Source: Flavobacteriales bacterium UBA3477 (GTDB lineage Bacteria; Bacteroidota; Bacteroidia; Flavobacteriales; Schleiferiaceae). Taken from it: DNA of 42,002 nt. Where the stretch lies: contig DFQY01000038.1 in assembly GCA_002378005.1 (NCBI GenBank), positions 1 through 42,002 on the forward strand. The letters run 5' to 3'. The translations under genes and the position numbers were made by a program. Below the pieces are notes generated by a model. That model had not been told where the DNA came from. It did no database searches and saw nothing but the letters and a program-made list of their open reading frames with translations. Below, in pieces: positions 8,656-17,141 of this stretch (position 1 is its first letter; each line of letters begins with the position of its first letter).

Positions 8656-9543
8656 TTATTTCAATTCTACCGCAACAGTCCCTACCAAGTAGTTATCTGT
8701 CATCACAGCGATAGTGTAAATCCCTGGGGCCAATTCTACCGGCGCATCCACCGCACGACCTGCAGCAATACAAACCTCTGTCGCTTCACCAGTGAAGTTA
8801 ACCGTCGCTGAACCGTTGAAGTTCGAACGCTCACCGCCTACGACTGCAACATTCGCTTCAGGACCATCCACCGGCTTGCCGTTTGGACCTATCCACTTCG
8901 CATACAAAGTTGTTTCACCTTGCTCTGCAATACGGTTTTTGGCGAGGGTGATACACGCATTTAATTGGTCCGAGCGCTTTGCACTACGTGTCTTGCGCTC
9001 CTTGCCATTGTTCGCGATACGAACGGCCTGAACCGTTGAAGACGCAATAACCAATTGCTGGCCTTTCTCTACCGTCTCACGCAACCCTGTGTTTTGACCT
9101 TGCAAATTCGCATTCGCATCGATCGCATTGTTCAAGCTATCCGCGATCATCTGCTCGCGCAACTTCAATGCCGCATAGGCTGCGTTTGTGCTGTCCAACT
9201 GGGCAACCAAAGCATCGTTCTGCTTTTTCATCCCCGCTACTCGACTGCGGTAAGCTGTTAGTTGCTTTTTGTTTTGAACATTCACGGTGTTGATGCTGTC
9301 GATCAATGCACCCAAACGTTGGGTTTCGTATTGAATGAAGCCGTTCAAGCTGTCATTGGCGCCCATTTGAGATAATAGATCCGCCTTCATATCGGATAAT
9401 TCAATGGTCAATGCTTGCTTTTCCAGCTCTAGGGTATTCTTCTCTTCACTTCTTAAGTAAAGCAATCCACCCAATACCAATACGGCCACAGCCAATAGCG
9501 CTACGACCCAACCTAATTTCTTGTTTTCCTCTGCGGTACTCAT
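8656..9543 (-). CDS. Membrane-anchored coiled-coil protein of unknown function
   Basis: A 295-residue protein that I do not recognise. Residues of about 11-31 form one transmembrane helix (WVVALLAVAVLVLGGLLYL) after a short charged, probably cytoplasmic, N-terminus. Residues of about 35-175 are rich in Leu, Gln, Asn and Glu with heptad spacing, so a periplasmic coiled coil is likely. The last 100 residues look like a compact beta domain (KWIGPNGKPVDGP, VNFTGEATEVCIAAGR, LAPGIYTIAVMTDN), with two Cys that could pair. It precedes the OmpA-type lipoprotein gene, and an envelope-spanning partnership is plausible. It is divergent from comF with a 55-nt gap. Confidence 0.7.
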   Translation of the reverse strand: MSTAEENKKLGWVVALLAVAVLVLGGLLYLRSEEKNTLELEKQALTIELSDMKADLLSQMGANDSLNGFIQYETQRLGALIDSINTVNVQNKKQLTAYRSRVAGMKKQNDALVAQLDSTNAAYAALKLREQMIADSLNNAIDANANLQGQNTGLRETVEKGQQLVIASSTVQAVRIANNGKERKTRSAKRSDQLNACITLAKNRIAEQGETTLYAKWIGPNGKPVDGPEANVAVVGGERSNFNGSATVNFTGEATEVCIAAGRAVDAPVELAPGIYTIAVMTDNYLVGTVAVELK

Positions 9544-9598
9544 CTGATTTTCAATCTTAACTTATTAAACAACTAAACTAAAAAATCCCTTTCTGCTT

Positions 9599-10288
9599 AT
9601 GGTTTCTAAACCCTTAAGTTTTTTAACAAGGATAGTCTTTCCTAGTCAATGCCACCAGTGTGGCACCTTGTTGACCCTTCATGAGCAAAGCGTGTGCCAA
9701 ATCTGTTTAGACCACCTCCCGCGAACCACACATTTGTTGAATCAACAGCTCCAACCCCTCGGATCAACTATAGGAGCCTGTTTTTCAGCGGCTTTATCTT
9801 TCGACGGCGAAGTACAAATCCTATGCTATGCACTCAAATATGGAGGTAATTATCCCCTCGCCCAATGCCTAGGCCGCCACATCCTCGCTCCACACCTACT
9901 AAAACGAACTTCCGCGCCGCATCTTATCCTCTGTCCCATTCCCATCCACCCCCGGCGGCTCCGCCGCCGGGGATACAACCAGAGCCTGTTCCTCGCGCGC
10001 GGATGCGCACTCGGACTTCAGGCCGCCGGCCGCAGTGCCCAAGTCATGGAGCTATTGGTCAAACGGGAGCATCGCAAGAGCCAGGTCAATTTTTCCCAAT
10101 TCACCCGGTGGGGCAATGCGGCCGGCGCATTTGCCCTAAACGACCAGCGCGCCCCGGAGGGCGCGCTGGTGGTATTGATTGACGACACCCTAACGACGGG
10201 CTCGTCTTTATTGGCGGCGGGTGAGCTGCTCAAGCAGCGCAATCCGAAGATGCCGCTTTACTTGCTCGCCCTGGCCAAGGAGGATTAA
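9599..10288 (+). CDS. ComF-family phosphoribosyltransferase-like protein
   Basis: A 229-residue protein related to ComF, which is needed in competent bacteria for uptake of transforming DNA. Cys18, Cys21, Cys33 and Cys36 form an N-terminal zinc-ribbon-like site. HPRRLRRRGYNQS near residue 120 is the conserved ComF block, and VVLIDDTLTTGSS near residue 193 is the PRPP-binding loop of type I phosphoribosyltransferases. The central part is visibly richer in G+C than its neighbours and holds two strong perfect hairpins (9950-9972 and 10143-10170). Its stop overlaps the stop of the convergent T9SS cargo gene by 4 nt. Family is firm; a competence role in this organism is not shown. Confidence 0.88.
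   Translation: MVSKPLSFLTRIVFPSQCHQCGTLLTLHEQSVCQICLDHLPRTTHLLNQQLQPLGSTIGACFSAALSFDGEVQILCYALKYGGNYPLAQCLGRHILAPHLLKRTSAPHLILCPIPIHPRRLRRRGYNQSLFLARGCALGLQAAGRSAQVMELLVKREHRKSQVNFSQFTRWGNAAGAFALNDQRAPEGALVVLIDDTLTTGSSLLAAGELLKQRNPKMPLYLLALAKED
9950..9972. repeat. 10-bp perfect inverted repeat inside comF
   Basis: CCCCGGCGGC (9950-9959), loop TCC, GCCGCCGGGG (9963-9972). It lies in the codons for the conserved HPRRLRRRG block, so it is built from arginine and glycine codons rather than from an inserted element. Confidence 0.85.
10143..10170. repeat. 12-bp perfect inverted repeat inside comF
   Basis: ACCAGCGCGCCC (10143-10154), loop CGGA, GGGCGCGCTGGT (10159-10170). It codes for a short RAPEGAL linker just before the PRPP loop, where sequence is less constrained, and would form a very stable RNA hairpin about 120 nt before the stop codon. 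Confidence 0.85.
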
Positions 10289-13200
10289 TGCCTCACCACG
10301 AATGGACGTTGAACCATACCGGTGGCAGTGCGGATTTCTACAAGGTAGGTTCCGCTGCTGTAGCCACTGAGGTCAAAGTCTTTCTCGAAGGTGCCGTTTG
10401 TGGTAGTCATGGTCGTATTGAACAACTCCTGACCTACGTAATTCATCACGCGCATCTGCACTTCTTCCCCTTGCTCGGCTGTTCCGCTAATGTGGATCAA
10501 GCCGGTGGTCGGGTTAGGATACATGAGGATGGATTGAGCCGTTTGCTCTTCCAAACCGATGCCTTGGATGTTCACGAAAATCTGCTGTGAAGTAGTATCA
10601 CAATCGCCATATAACTTCAACACTACCGTGTACTGTCCATTGGCCGTATACGAGTGGCTGTGAGTGCTGCCTGTACCGGTGGCATTAGAACCGTCACCGA
10701 AGTTGATGAAGTAACTGGTATAGCCCGAAGCACCGCCCCAAGTGAAGGTGATATCTGCGAAGCTAGTACCGATGCTATCAATGCTGTAGTTCGGGTTGCC
10801 CACGTTGATGGCAGAACAGCTATCGGTAGTGAAGCTATAATGCATTTTCAGCGAGGTATCTCCCGGGGCACAAACCTCAGCTACATCAAAGAAGTAAGTG
10901 GTTACAGGTGCCAAACCGGTCATAGATGCCAATGCTGAAGTTGAGGTGCCCATCATGGTATTCGTAGAACCTGAAGCAGTGTAGTGGTAAATGAAGGTAC
11001 CATTACCTCCCGTCCAAGAGATATCCGCGAAGGTGCTTCCCATATTGGCTACACCCATGTTGCTTGGCGTGGCACACGATGGCGTCACACAGTTTGCAGT
11101 TAGGGTATCCACTGGGCCTGCGTTAAAGTTTCCTGAAGAAACACTCACGCTTTGGCCGTTCGATCCGCTCAGGGTGTAGTATACCTCTGATGGGTATGAG
11201 CCTTGTGCGCCATTGACCACTGCGATTTCTGTTCCGGCGCAGATTTGGAAGTCGATAATTAAGCTGTCCCCTGAAGTAAAGCTTGGTCCAAACGTCTGCC
11301 CGTAGGCACCGTTGAAGTAGAGGTCAACAGTGGCGCCGTTCCATCCATCGCCCCAAGTATCGTACATGCTCATGGTGAAATCACAAAGGTCTGTCGTATC
11401 ACACATTCCAGTACAGAAGGCCACAGGGCCTAAGGTATCAGAAACACCATTTGAACCACAATTCTGAATTATGATCACATCGTAACAAGAGCTAGAAGCC
11501 AAGCCTGTGATGGTGAAGTTGTTCGAGGTAGTCGAGTCAATACCCGGAGTGAACCCGGTACCGGTTGCTTGTTGGAAGCCTGTAGGTCCCCATTGGTAAA
11601 CGTAGGTTCCAGTCCCACCGTTCTTGTCAAAGGTGAAGGATGCATCGTTCTTACCCGCATTGTAAGTCAAGTTTGACGGGGTAGGACAAAGGGCATTACA
11701 GTTTGAGCTGAAGCTTGCCATTTGTGTTCCTACAGTGGTAGCAGAAGTTGCCGAATACGAATCAATAGTTGAACCGCCAGAGATGACGTTCAATCCGATC
11801 TCGCTTGGCCAACTACCGTCGTCTGAAACCACGATGGTGAAGGACCCACCCGTACATAGACTGATGGTTTCGGTGTAGCTGGTGCCCGTAGTGAAATTCG
11901 CCCCAAGAGTGTATTCAACGCCGCCATTAGAGTTCAAAATCTCTACTTCCGCACCGTTCCATCCGTCGCCCCAAGTATCCGTCAACTCGATGTCGAACGT
12001 ACACATTTGCGATAGTGAACAAGCCAATGTTTTGAACGATACAGGACCGTATCCCGGAGAGATGGTGCTGTCCGAACACATTTGAAGGACATATACATCG
12101 TACGTCGTGTTTGAGGTCAAACCGGTCAACCAGGCAGGTGAACCTGTAACTTGGACTTGGGTACCTGTTCCTTGCGTAAATCCAGGAGGGCCGTATTCCA
12201 ACCAAGTTGCGATTCCGCTGGTGCTGTAGGTAATTTGAGCTGAGTCCATGCCCAGGGTGCTGACACCGATGGCCGATGGTGGCAAACAAGGAGGCGCGTC
12301 CTTGATCAAGATATCTTCAATATATACCGCGCTATAGGTGCTGGTGATAGAAGAAACGATCGCGATATGATCGTCGGACATGTTGTATCCGGTGCTCGAG
12401 TCGAAGTACACGGTGAATTTGGTCCAAGTACCTCCATTTGGTACCGAAAGGGTATCGATAATATCCAAGCTTGTCAAGCTCGATGGGGAACTCACTGTAC
12501 CCACGTAGACATCGTTTCCTACAGACCAACCCGTATTTGCGAGCCAGATGTCCATTTGCTTCGTTCCGCTGTCCAAACCGATCACGGCTGGGCTAACTAA
12601 AGCTTCATGAGCCGCATCGTAGGAGTTATAAAGGTAGTAGTAGTTTGAGTTACTCAATGGAGAGATGCTCCATGTCGCGTTGTTGATATACGCGTATCCG
12701 GCTGCGCCCGATTCCTCTACGTAGTACCAACAAGATGGTGCGTTTGGATTCAGGGAGGAACCCACAGAATCGTTATCGAAGCCTTCGTAAATAGGCGTAC
12801 TCAATGCAGCACACAATGTTTTCACTGAATATGGACCTACCGTTGTGCTGTATCCGTTACCGGCACCACTACAATCCGTTTCTAGGTAGAATTCGTACCA
12901 AGTGTTCGGGCTCAAACCGGTAATGGTCGTTGTGGTATCGTACACTGTAATGGTTGTTGGAACCGCCGAAGAACCCATCACGTTGTAGTCCACATTGAAG
13001 ACAGTGTCATTACTTGTCCAAGTAATGGTCGCTGTAGTATCTGTTGCCGTTAAGCTGGCCAATACTGGCGCAGGACATGCTGGCGGCGTGGTAACTGTAA
13101 CCGTGTAATCGTGTGTTTCCCCATAGGTAAAGTTGCTACAGCTTTCAGATGCGCCGATGGTGCCTGAATAGTTGGAACGTACACGCAGGCGGTAAGAACC

Positions 13201-13587
13201 CAAGCTCACTGTAGATGGGATGGTAATCGAACCTACGGTGGAGCTCCACGCGTTGGTAGGACTCGACCACAAGTGCTCCCCACTATCAGAGAAATCACCG
13301 TCATCATTGAAATCTACCCAAATCGCGAAGTATTGAGTCGACCAGTTTGACGTGAATGATACCGAGGTAGGTACCGTTTGTTGGATAAATATGGTATCCG
13401 ATGTTTGTACGTTATAGTACGAAGACGAGGTACAGCCCGTAGCTGTATCCGAGAAGTTTCCGATATATACGTCGTCGATATCATCTCCGTAAGTACATCC
13501 GGTGGAATAGGAAGGCGTACAATAAGTCTGTGCTTGAACTGCAAAGCTCAAAACGCCAAAGGCAATGGTTAGTAGTAGTTTTTTCAC
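10285..13587 (-). CDS. Large secreted multidomain protein with T9SS C-terminal sorting domain
   Basis: About 1100 residues. I place the start at the GTG at 13587 because it opens a clean signal peptide (VKKLLLTIAFGVLSFAVQAQ); no in-frame ATG lies near. Order of parts: a GEVED-type domain with the calcium-binding-like DFNDDGDFSDSGE; a fibronectin type III-like domain; a jelly-roll/MAM-like segment; two copies of a domain marked by DTWGDGWNGA, each near further fibronectin-like domains; a PKD-like domain (INFGDGS...); and a C-terminal type A sorting domain beginning MYPNPTTGLI and ending YLVEIRTATGMVQRPFVVRH. It should be exported by Sec, then passed through the type IX system and fixed at or released from the cell surface. 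Adhesion or polymer binding is an inference; no catalytic motif is seen. Confidence 0.88.
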   Translation of the reverse strand: MKKLLLTIAFGVLSFAVQAQTYCTPSYSTGCTYGDDIDDVYIGNFSDTATGCTSSSYYNVQTSDTIFIQQTVPTSVSFTSNWSTQYFAIWVDFNDDGDFSDSGEHLWSSPTNAWSSTVGSITIPSTVSLGSYRLRVRSNYSGTIGASESCSNFTYGETHDYTVTVTTPPACPAPVLASLTATDTTATITWTSNDTVFNVDYNVMGSSAVPTTITVYDTTTTITGLSPNTWYEFYLETDCSGAGNGYSTTVGPYSVKTLCAALSTPIYEGFDNDSVGSSLNPNAPSCWYYVEESGAAGYAYINNATWSISPLSNSNYYYLYNSYDAAHEALVSPAVIGLDSGTKQMDIWLANTGWSVGNDVYVGTVSSPSSLTSLDIIDTLSVPNGGTWTKFTVYFDSSTGYNMSDDHIAIVSSITSTYSAVYIEDILIKDAPPCLPPSAIGVSTLGMDSAQITYSTSGIATWLEYGPPGFTQGTGTQVQVTGSPAWLTGLTSNTTYDVYVLQMCSDSTISPGYGPVSFKTLACSLSQMCTFDIELTDTWGDGWNGAEVEILNSNGGVEYTLGANFTTGTSYTETISLCTGGSFTIVVSDDGSWPSEIGLNVISGGSTIDSYSATSATTVGTQMASFSSNCNALCPTPSNLTYNAGKNDASFTFDKNGGTGTYVYQWGPTGFQQATGTGFTPGIDSTTSNNFTITGLASSSCYDVIIIQNCGSNGVSDTLGPVAFCTGMCDTTDLCDFTMSMYDTWGDGWNGATVDLYFNGAYGQTFGPSFTSGDSLIIDFQICAGTEIAVVNGAQGSYPSEVYYTLSGSNGQSVSVSSGNFNAGPVDTLTANCVTPSCATPSNMGVANMGSTFADISWTGGNGTFIYHYTASGSTNTMMGTSTSALASMTGLAPVTTYFFDVAEVCAPGDTSLKMHYSFTTDSCSAINVGNPNYSIDSIGTSFADITFTWGGASGYTSYFINFGDGSNATGTGSTHSHSYTANGQYTVVLKLYGDCDTTSQQIFVNIQGIGLEEQTAQSILMYPNPTTGLIHISGTAEQGEEVQMRVMNYVGQELFNTTMTTTNGTFEKDFDLSGYSSGTYLVEIRTATGMVQRPFVVRH

Positions 13588-13738
13588 GGCGTGAAATTTT
13601 TGTATGGAACGGAAAGTTACAGAATAATTGGTCCTATGATACGTCGCAATGTTGCCCAAAGAGTGAGTGTAGAGAAATTGTCGAGGAAAGGGGGGCCAAT
13701 TGAGCGAAAAACCACTTTTAATCGCGACTTTTGAAACT

Positions 13739-14818
13739 ATGCGACACTATCTACCTTTCTTCACCACCCTCTTGCTCATGGGTTGCGCCGTTCAGAGCCA
13801 GCCGCAGGGAGGACCCCGTGATGAAACGCCGCCAACCATTGTCGCACAAAGCCCAGTCGTAGGTACGTTGAATTGGTTTGGAAACACCGCCGAGGTCACT
13901 TTTGACGAATATATTCAGGCCAAAAACCTCCGCACGGCAATCACCTCGACCCCTGCATTGGAAGGTATAGAAGGCGAGATCAAAGGCAAACGCCTACTTA
14001 TCGAGTGGGAACCGCAGGAATTACTGCCCAATACCACCTACCGAATTTCACTCGGCGACGCCGTGGGTGACCTCAACGAAAACAATGCCTACCCAAATCT
14101 TCAATTCGTGTGGAGCACGGGACCGTATATCGACAGCCTTCGTTTGCAAGGGACCATTGTTCCGGGCAAAACGACGCCCTTCGACAAAATCAACATCTGG
14201 CTGATCCCTGCCGGAACGGATACCGTAAGCACAGCGGTCTTTAGCGGCACTCCCGACAAAGACGGGAATTTTTCCTTCGCCTACATGCCGGCTCAAACCT
14301 TCGATGTTTTTGTCTTTGAGGATGTGAATTTCAATGGTGTGTGGGATTGGGAGACCGAGCCCTTTGGCATGTCAAAAAATCATCCCACTGGGATGGATTC
14401 TGCCTTGATTAAAGTGCCTTATTTCAACAAAACATTTGAGGTGCCTGAAGGTCCAAAAGAGGGTTTAATGGATTCCATCGCTTCCGTTTTGGATACCTCA
14501 AAAGCGGAGAATTTGGGACACTTGGTGCTGGTGGTGCCCGGTGTAGATACTGCTACGTACGGATGGCTCTTGCACCAGAGCGGATACGAAAGAAGCTTCG
14601 AGTTTAGTCCCGTTCGACAGCGAGATACAACCTACATAGATCTTGGAAATTTATTACCGGGCAAGTACACGTTCAAGGGATTTGTGGATGCGAATTTAGA
14701 TTCGAATTGGACCCCTGCTTCCTGGTTTAACAATCTTCCCGGAGAATATATTTTACCGGAGCAAACTTTTGAACTCAAGGCGAACTGGGACCTTGAACAA
14801 CCGCTAAACTTTCAGTGA
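13739..14818 (+). CDS. Ig-like domain lipoprotein
   Basis: A 359-residue predicted lipoprotein. The ATG at 13739 gives MRHYLPFFTTLLLMGC with lipobox LMGC; a TTG-started frame from 13700 would bury it. After the Cys comes QPQGGPRDETPPTIV, a signature seen in many flavobacterial lipoproteins with an N-terminal bacterial Ig-like (SbsA-type) domain. An Ig-like unit covers about residues 30-120 (VTFDEYIQAKNL, LLPNTTYRISLGD), and a further beta domain contains VFEDVNFNGVWD. Its stop overlaps the start of the next gene (TGATG), so the two are co-translated. Precise function unknown. Confidence 0.78.
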   Translation: MRHYLPFFTTLLLMGCAVQSQPQGGPRDETPPTIVAQSPVVGTLNWFGNTAEVTFDEYIQAKNLRTAITSTPALEGIEGEIKGKRLLIEWEPQELLPNTTYRISLGDAVGDLNENNAYPNLQFVWSTGPYIDSLRLQGTIVPGKTTPFDKINIWLIPAGTDTVSTAVFSGTPDKDGNFSFAYMPAQTFDVFVFEDVNFNGVWDWETEPFGMSKNHPTGMDSALIKVPYFNKTFEVPEGPKEGLMDSIASVLDTSKAENLGHLVLVVPGVDTATYGWLLHQSGYERSFEFSPVRQRDTTYIDLGNLLPGKYTFKGFVDANLDSNWTPASWFNNLPGEYILPEQTFELKANWDLEQPLNFQ

Positions 14819-16062
14819 TGAAACGCAGATTATTTTTCCTATTTATACTCTTATTTGGTGCCGTACTCCAAAGCGCTGGTCAATCCTACATTTCGAGGTT
14901 GTGGAACACAAAGAAATACGCCGAAATCATAGAATATTCGCCTAAAGGCCAGTCTCTCAGCGGGCAGGATAATGTGTTGATCGGCCGCTCCTATATGAGT
15001 TTAGAAACGCCGCAGCCGGCCGATGCGCTTCGACATTACGACATTGCTATTTCCAAGCGCTGGCAACGCGAAGACCTGTATTTCTTTCGTTCGGAGGCAA
15101 ATTATGCTTTAGGCCAATTAAATGCTGCACTCGCAGACCTCGAGGTATGCCTTCAAATGCGCCCGAATTACCAAAAATATCTACTCTTCAAAGCCGCCAT
15201 TGCTTATGAAAAAGGAGATAAGACTTTGGCCTATAATACATATAACATTTTATGTGATCTGTACGAAAAGCAAGTCCCTTTCTACATGATGGCTGTCATT
15301 TCCCTGGAGCAGGAAAACTACTACAAGGCACGGCAGCAAATAGATGCCAATATGCTTCGTTTCGAGCGAGGTAAAGAGTTCTGGACCTTCACCGCTGAGC
15401 AACAGGTGGATTTAGAGTGGCGTATATATAAAGATTATCCAAAGGCACTCAAGACACAAGATGCCCTATTGTCTTACCACAGCGGCAATGCGCAATACCT
15501 CATCAACCGCATTCTCCTGCTTCGACTAGAGCAACAAGATAGCCTGGCCCTCTTGGCCGAAAACGACTTCCAAGACCGCTACAACACGAACCAAATTCCA
15601 TTGGACTACTACAAAAAAGGAAACTTCCAGGTGGGTCAATACAATCGTAATAACGGTGTGGTGGAAGATTACCGCTACTTCCGACCAAAGTTGAACAATG
15701 ACACGAAATATGCCCGCTATTACCTCAGTGAAGGCGGCCAAGTAATGGGCAAGCATTGGGCCGGCTTGACAGGTAAGGCCAAGGATACTACCCTACGCTA
15801 TTGGAATTTCCACCGCGGCGAAGAGACCTTTGCCGTTCCTGCTGTAGACACCAACTATGCTGGGTTTGTGCGATTATTCGATTTGCCCGATTCTCTTTTG
15901 CAGCCCTTCAGGCCGCAAGCCATAGATACCACAACCTTTGTTCCCGTAGTAGATGGCAATCGCACCATTATAGATAGCACACAGCTGCCAGTGGCACCGG
16001 TACAATTGGACACCACACAAAGCTCAGAAGCCGTCCTTCCCGAAGATACTATTGGGCGCTAA
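14818..16062 (+). CDS. Exported tetratricopeptide-repeat protein
   Basis: A 414-residue protein with an N-terminal signal peptide (hydrophobic LFFLFILLFGAVLQSAG after MKRR) and helical repeats from about residue 30 to 240 that read as degenerate TPRs (ALRHYDIAIS, FFRSEANYALGQ, AALADLEVCL). The C-terminal part is polar and ends in a Thr/Asp/Pro-rich tail. I use the ATG at 14818, which shares a base with the stop of the upstream lipoprotein gene, rather than the GTG one codon earlier. The two genes probably encode partners in one envelope complex. It converges on the SCO1 gene with a 14-nt overlap. Confidence 0.72.
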   Translation: MKRRLFFLFILLFGAVLQSAGQSYISRLWNTKKYAEIIEYSPKGQSLSGQDNVLIGRSYMSLETPQPADALRHYDIAISKRWQREDLYFFRSEANYALGQLNAALADLEVCLQMRPNYQKYLLFKAAIAYEKGDKTLAYNTYNILCDLYEKQVPFYMMAVISLEQENYYKARQQIDANMLRFERGKEFWTFTAEQQVDLEWRIYKDYPKALKTQDALLSYHSGNAQYLINRILLLRLEQQDSLALLAENDFQDRYNTNQIPLDYYKKGNFQVGQYNRNNGVVEDYRYFRPKLNNDTKYARYYLSEGGQVMGKHWAGLTGKAKDTTLRYWNFHRGEETFAVPAVDTNYAGFVRLFDLPDSLLQPFRPQAIDTTTFVPVVDGNRTIIDSTQLPVAPVQLDTTQSSEAVLPEDTIGR

Positions 16063-16726
16063 TCAGGATTTGAATGTCCTGAATCAATAGGTCTATTTGT
16101 TCATCGCTCGTGCCGTCGTAAAAACCGCGAATGCGCTTTTTCTCGTCGACTAGGATCACGTTTTCCGTGTGAATAAAATCGTGCTCGTCAAAGCTCGTCC
16201 CAGGCTCCATCACCGCGAAATATTGGCGGCGTGCCATGCGGTAGAGCTCCTCCTTTTCGCCGGTCAACAAATGCCATTTTCCTTTGATGGCGCCCATACG
16301 TTGGCCGTAGTCGTACATCACCTCCACCGTATCAATCTCCGGCATCACTGTATGACTGACTAAATTTACCTTAGGCTCATCCATGTAAGCCTCTTGAACT
16401 CGCTGGAAATTCTGTCCCATCGCTATACAAATTGTAGGGCAAGTCGTGAAGAAAAAGTCCGCCACATACACCTTATCGCGCAACAAAGAAGAATCCACAG
16501 CATTACCCCACTGGTCCAATAAAGTAAAGTTTCCGATGCGGTGACCGCGGCCCAAGCGTTCCAAATCGTCGTCTACCACCGCAGGGTTTAAGTCCACGGG
16601 GTTGTAGATCGGCAAGACACGCTTGGGCTTGAGCTTTTGAAATGACGCTAAGGTTCCTATTACAAAGACACTCAAGAGCGCAATGATTTTAATCCATTCT
16701 GAAGGTTTGAGGCGTATCTTTATCAT
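16049..16726 (-). CDS. SCO1/SenC-family copper chaperone, thioredoxin-like
   Basis: A 225-residue membrane-anchored thioredoxin-fold protein that delivers copper to, or keeps reduced, the CuA site of cytochrome c oxidase. One N-terminal transmembrane helix (IIALLSVFVIGTLASF) is followed by the periplasmic domain. FFTTCPTIC carries the CxxxC copper/redox pair, and the conserved downstream His is in FIHTENVILVD. The ATG at 16726 starts MIKIRLKPSEW; an earlier in-frame ATG at 16765 would overlap the divergent cytochrome gene. That cytochrome gene (starting 22 nt away) fits an electron-transport setting. Confidence 0.9.
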   Translation of the reverse strand: MIKIRLKPSEWIKIIALLSVFVIGTLASFQKLKPKRVLPIYNPVDLNPAVVDDDLERLGRGHRIGNFTLLDQWGNAVDSSLLRDKVYVADFFFTTCPTICIAMGQNFQRVQEAYMDEPKVNLVSHTVMPEIDTVEVMYDYGQRMGAIKGKWHLLTGEKEELYRMARRQYFAVMEPGTSFDEHDFIHTENVILVDEKKRIRGFYDGTSDEQIDLLIQDIQILISAQ

Positions 16727-16748
16727 GATTTCAAAATTACAACGAGCG

Positions 16749-17141
16749 ATGAACCTACGCCCCACCTTTTATCACGCATTTTTCATTTTTACTTTCGCGG
16801 CACTACTAGCCTCTTGTGGTGGTAGCGATGAGCCCGAGCAATTGACCATACCACAATCAACACCCGTAGATAAAAAGGGTTCGGATATTCCTGAGGATGT
16901 CAACAAGCTATTGACCATGCACACTTGTTTAGGCTGCCACCGTTTGGATAAAAAACTAGTCGGCCCAACGTTCAAGGACATCGCCGCACGAGTCTATACC
17001 GCGGAAGAAATGGTCTACCTCATGCAGGTACCGCAACCAGAAAATTGGCCAGATTATCCTCCCATGGCCTCCATGTCCTTTGTTGCTGAAGGAGATTTGT
17101 TAGCCATAGCGGAGTGGATCACTGAAATTCCCGTGGAATAA
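16749..17141 (+). CDS. Small c-type cytochrome lipoprotein
   Basis: A 130-residue protein with a lipoprotein signal (FAALLASC, Cys about 22) and a single class I cytochrome c domain. The haem site is CLGCH near residue 60, and the axial Met is likely in PPMASMSF. The surrounding LDKKLVGPTFKDIA block is typical of short cytochrome c5/c552-like domains. The ATG at 16749 is favoured because it starts just before the signal peptide; the frame extends upstream to 16683 but into the SCO1 gene. A role as an electron carrier anchored in the envelope is inferred. The ABC-F gene abuts its stop codon. Confidence 0.88.
   Translation: MNLRPTFYHAFFIFTFAALLASCGGSDEPEQLTIPQSTPVDKKGSDIPEDVNKLLTMHTCLGCHRLDKKLVGPTFKDIAARVYTAEEMVYLMQVPQPENWPDYPPMASMSFVAEGDLLAIAEWITEIPVE

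Noticed and set aside
9865..10182. 105-codon proline/arginine-rich frame overlapping comF
   Set aside because: Out-of-frame reading of the GC-rich part of comF; composition reflects base bias.
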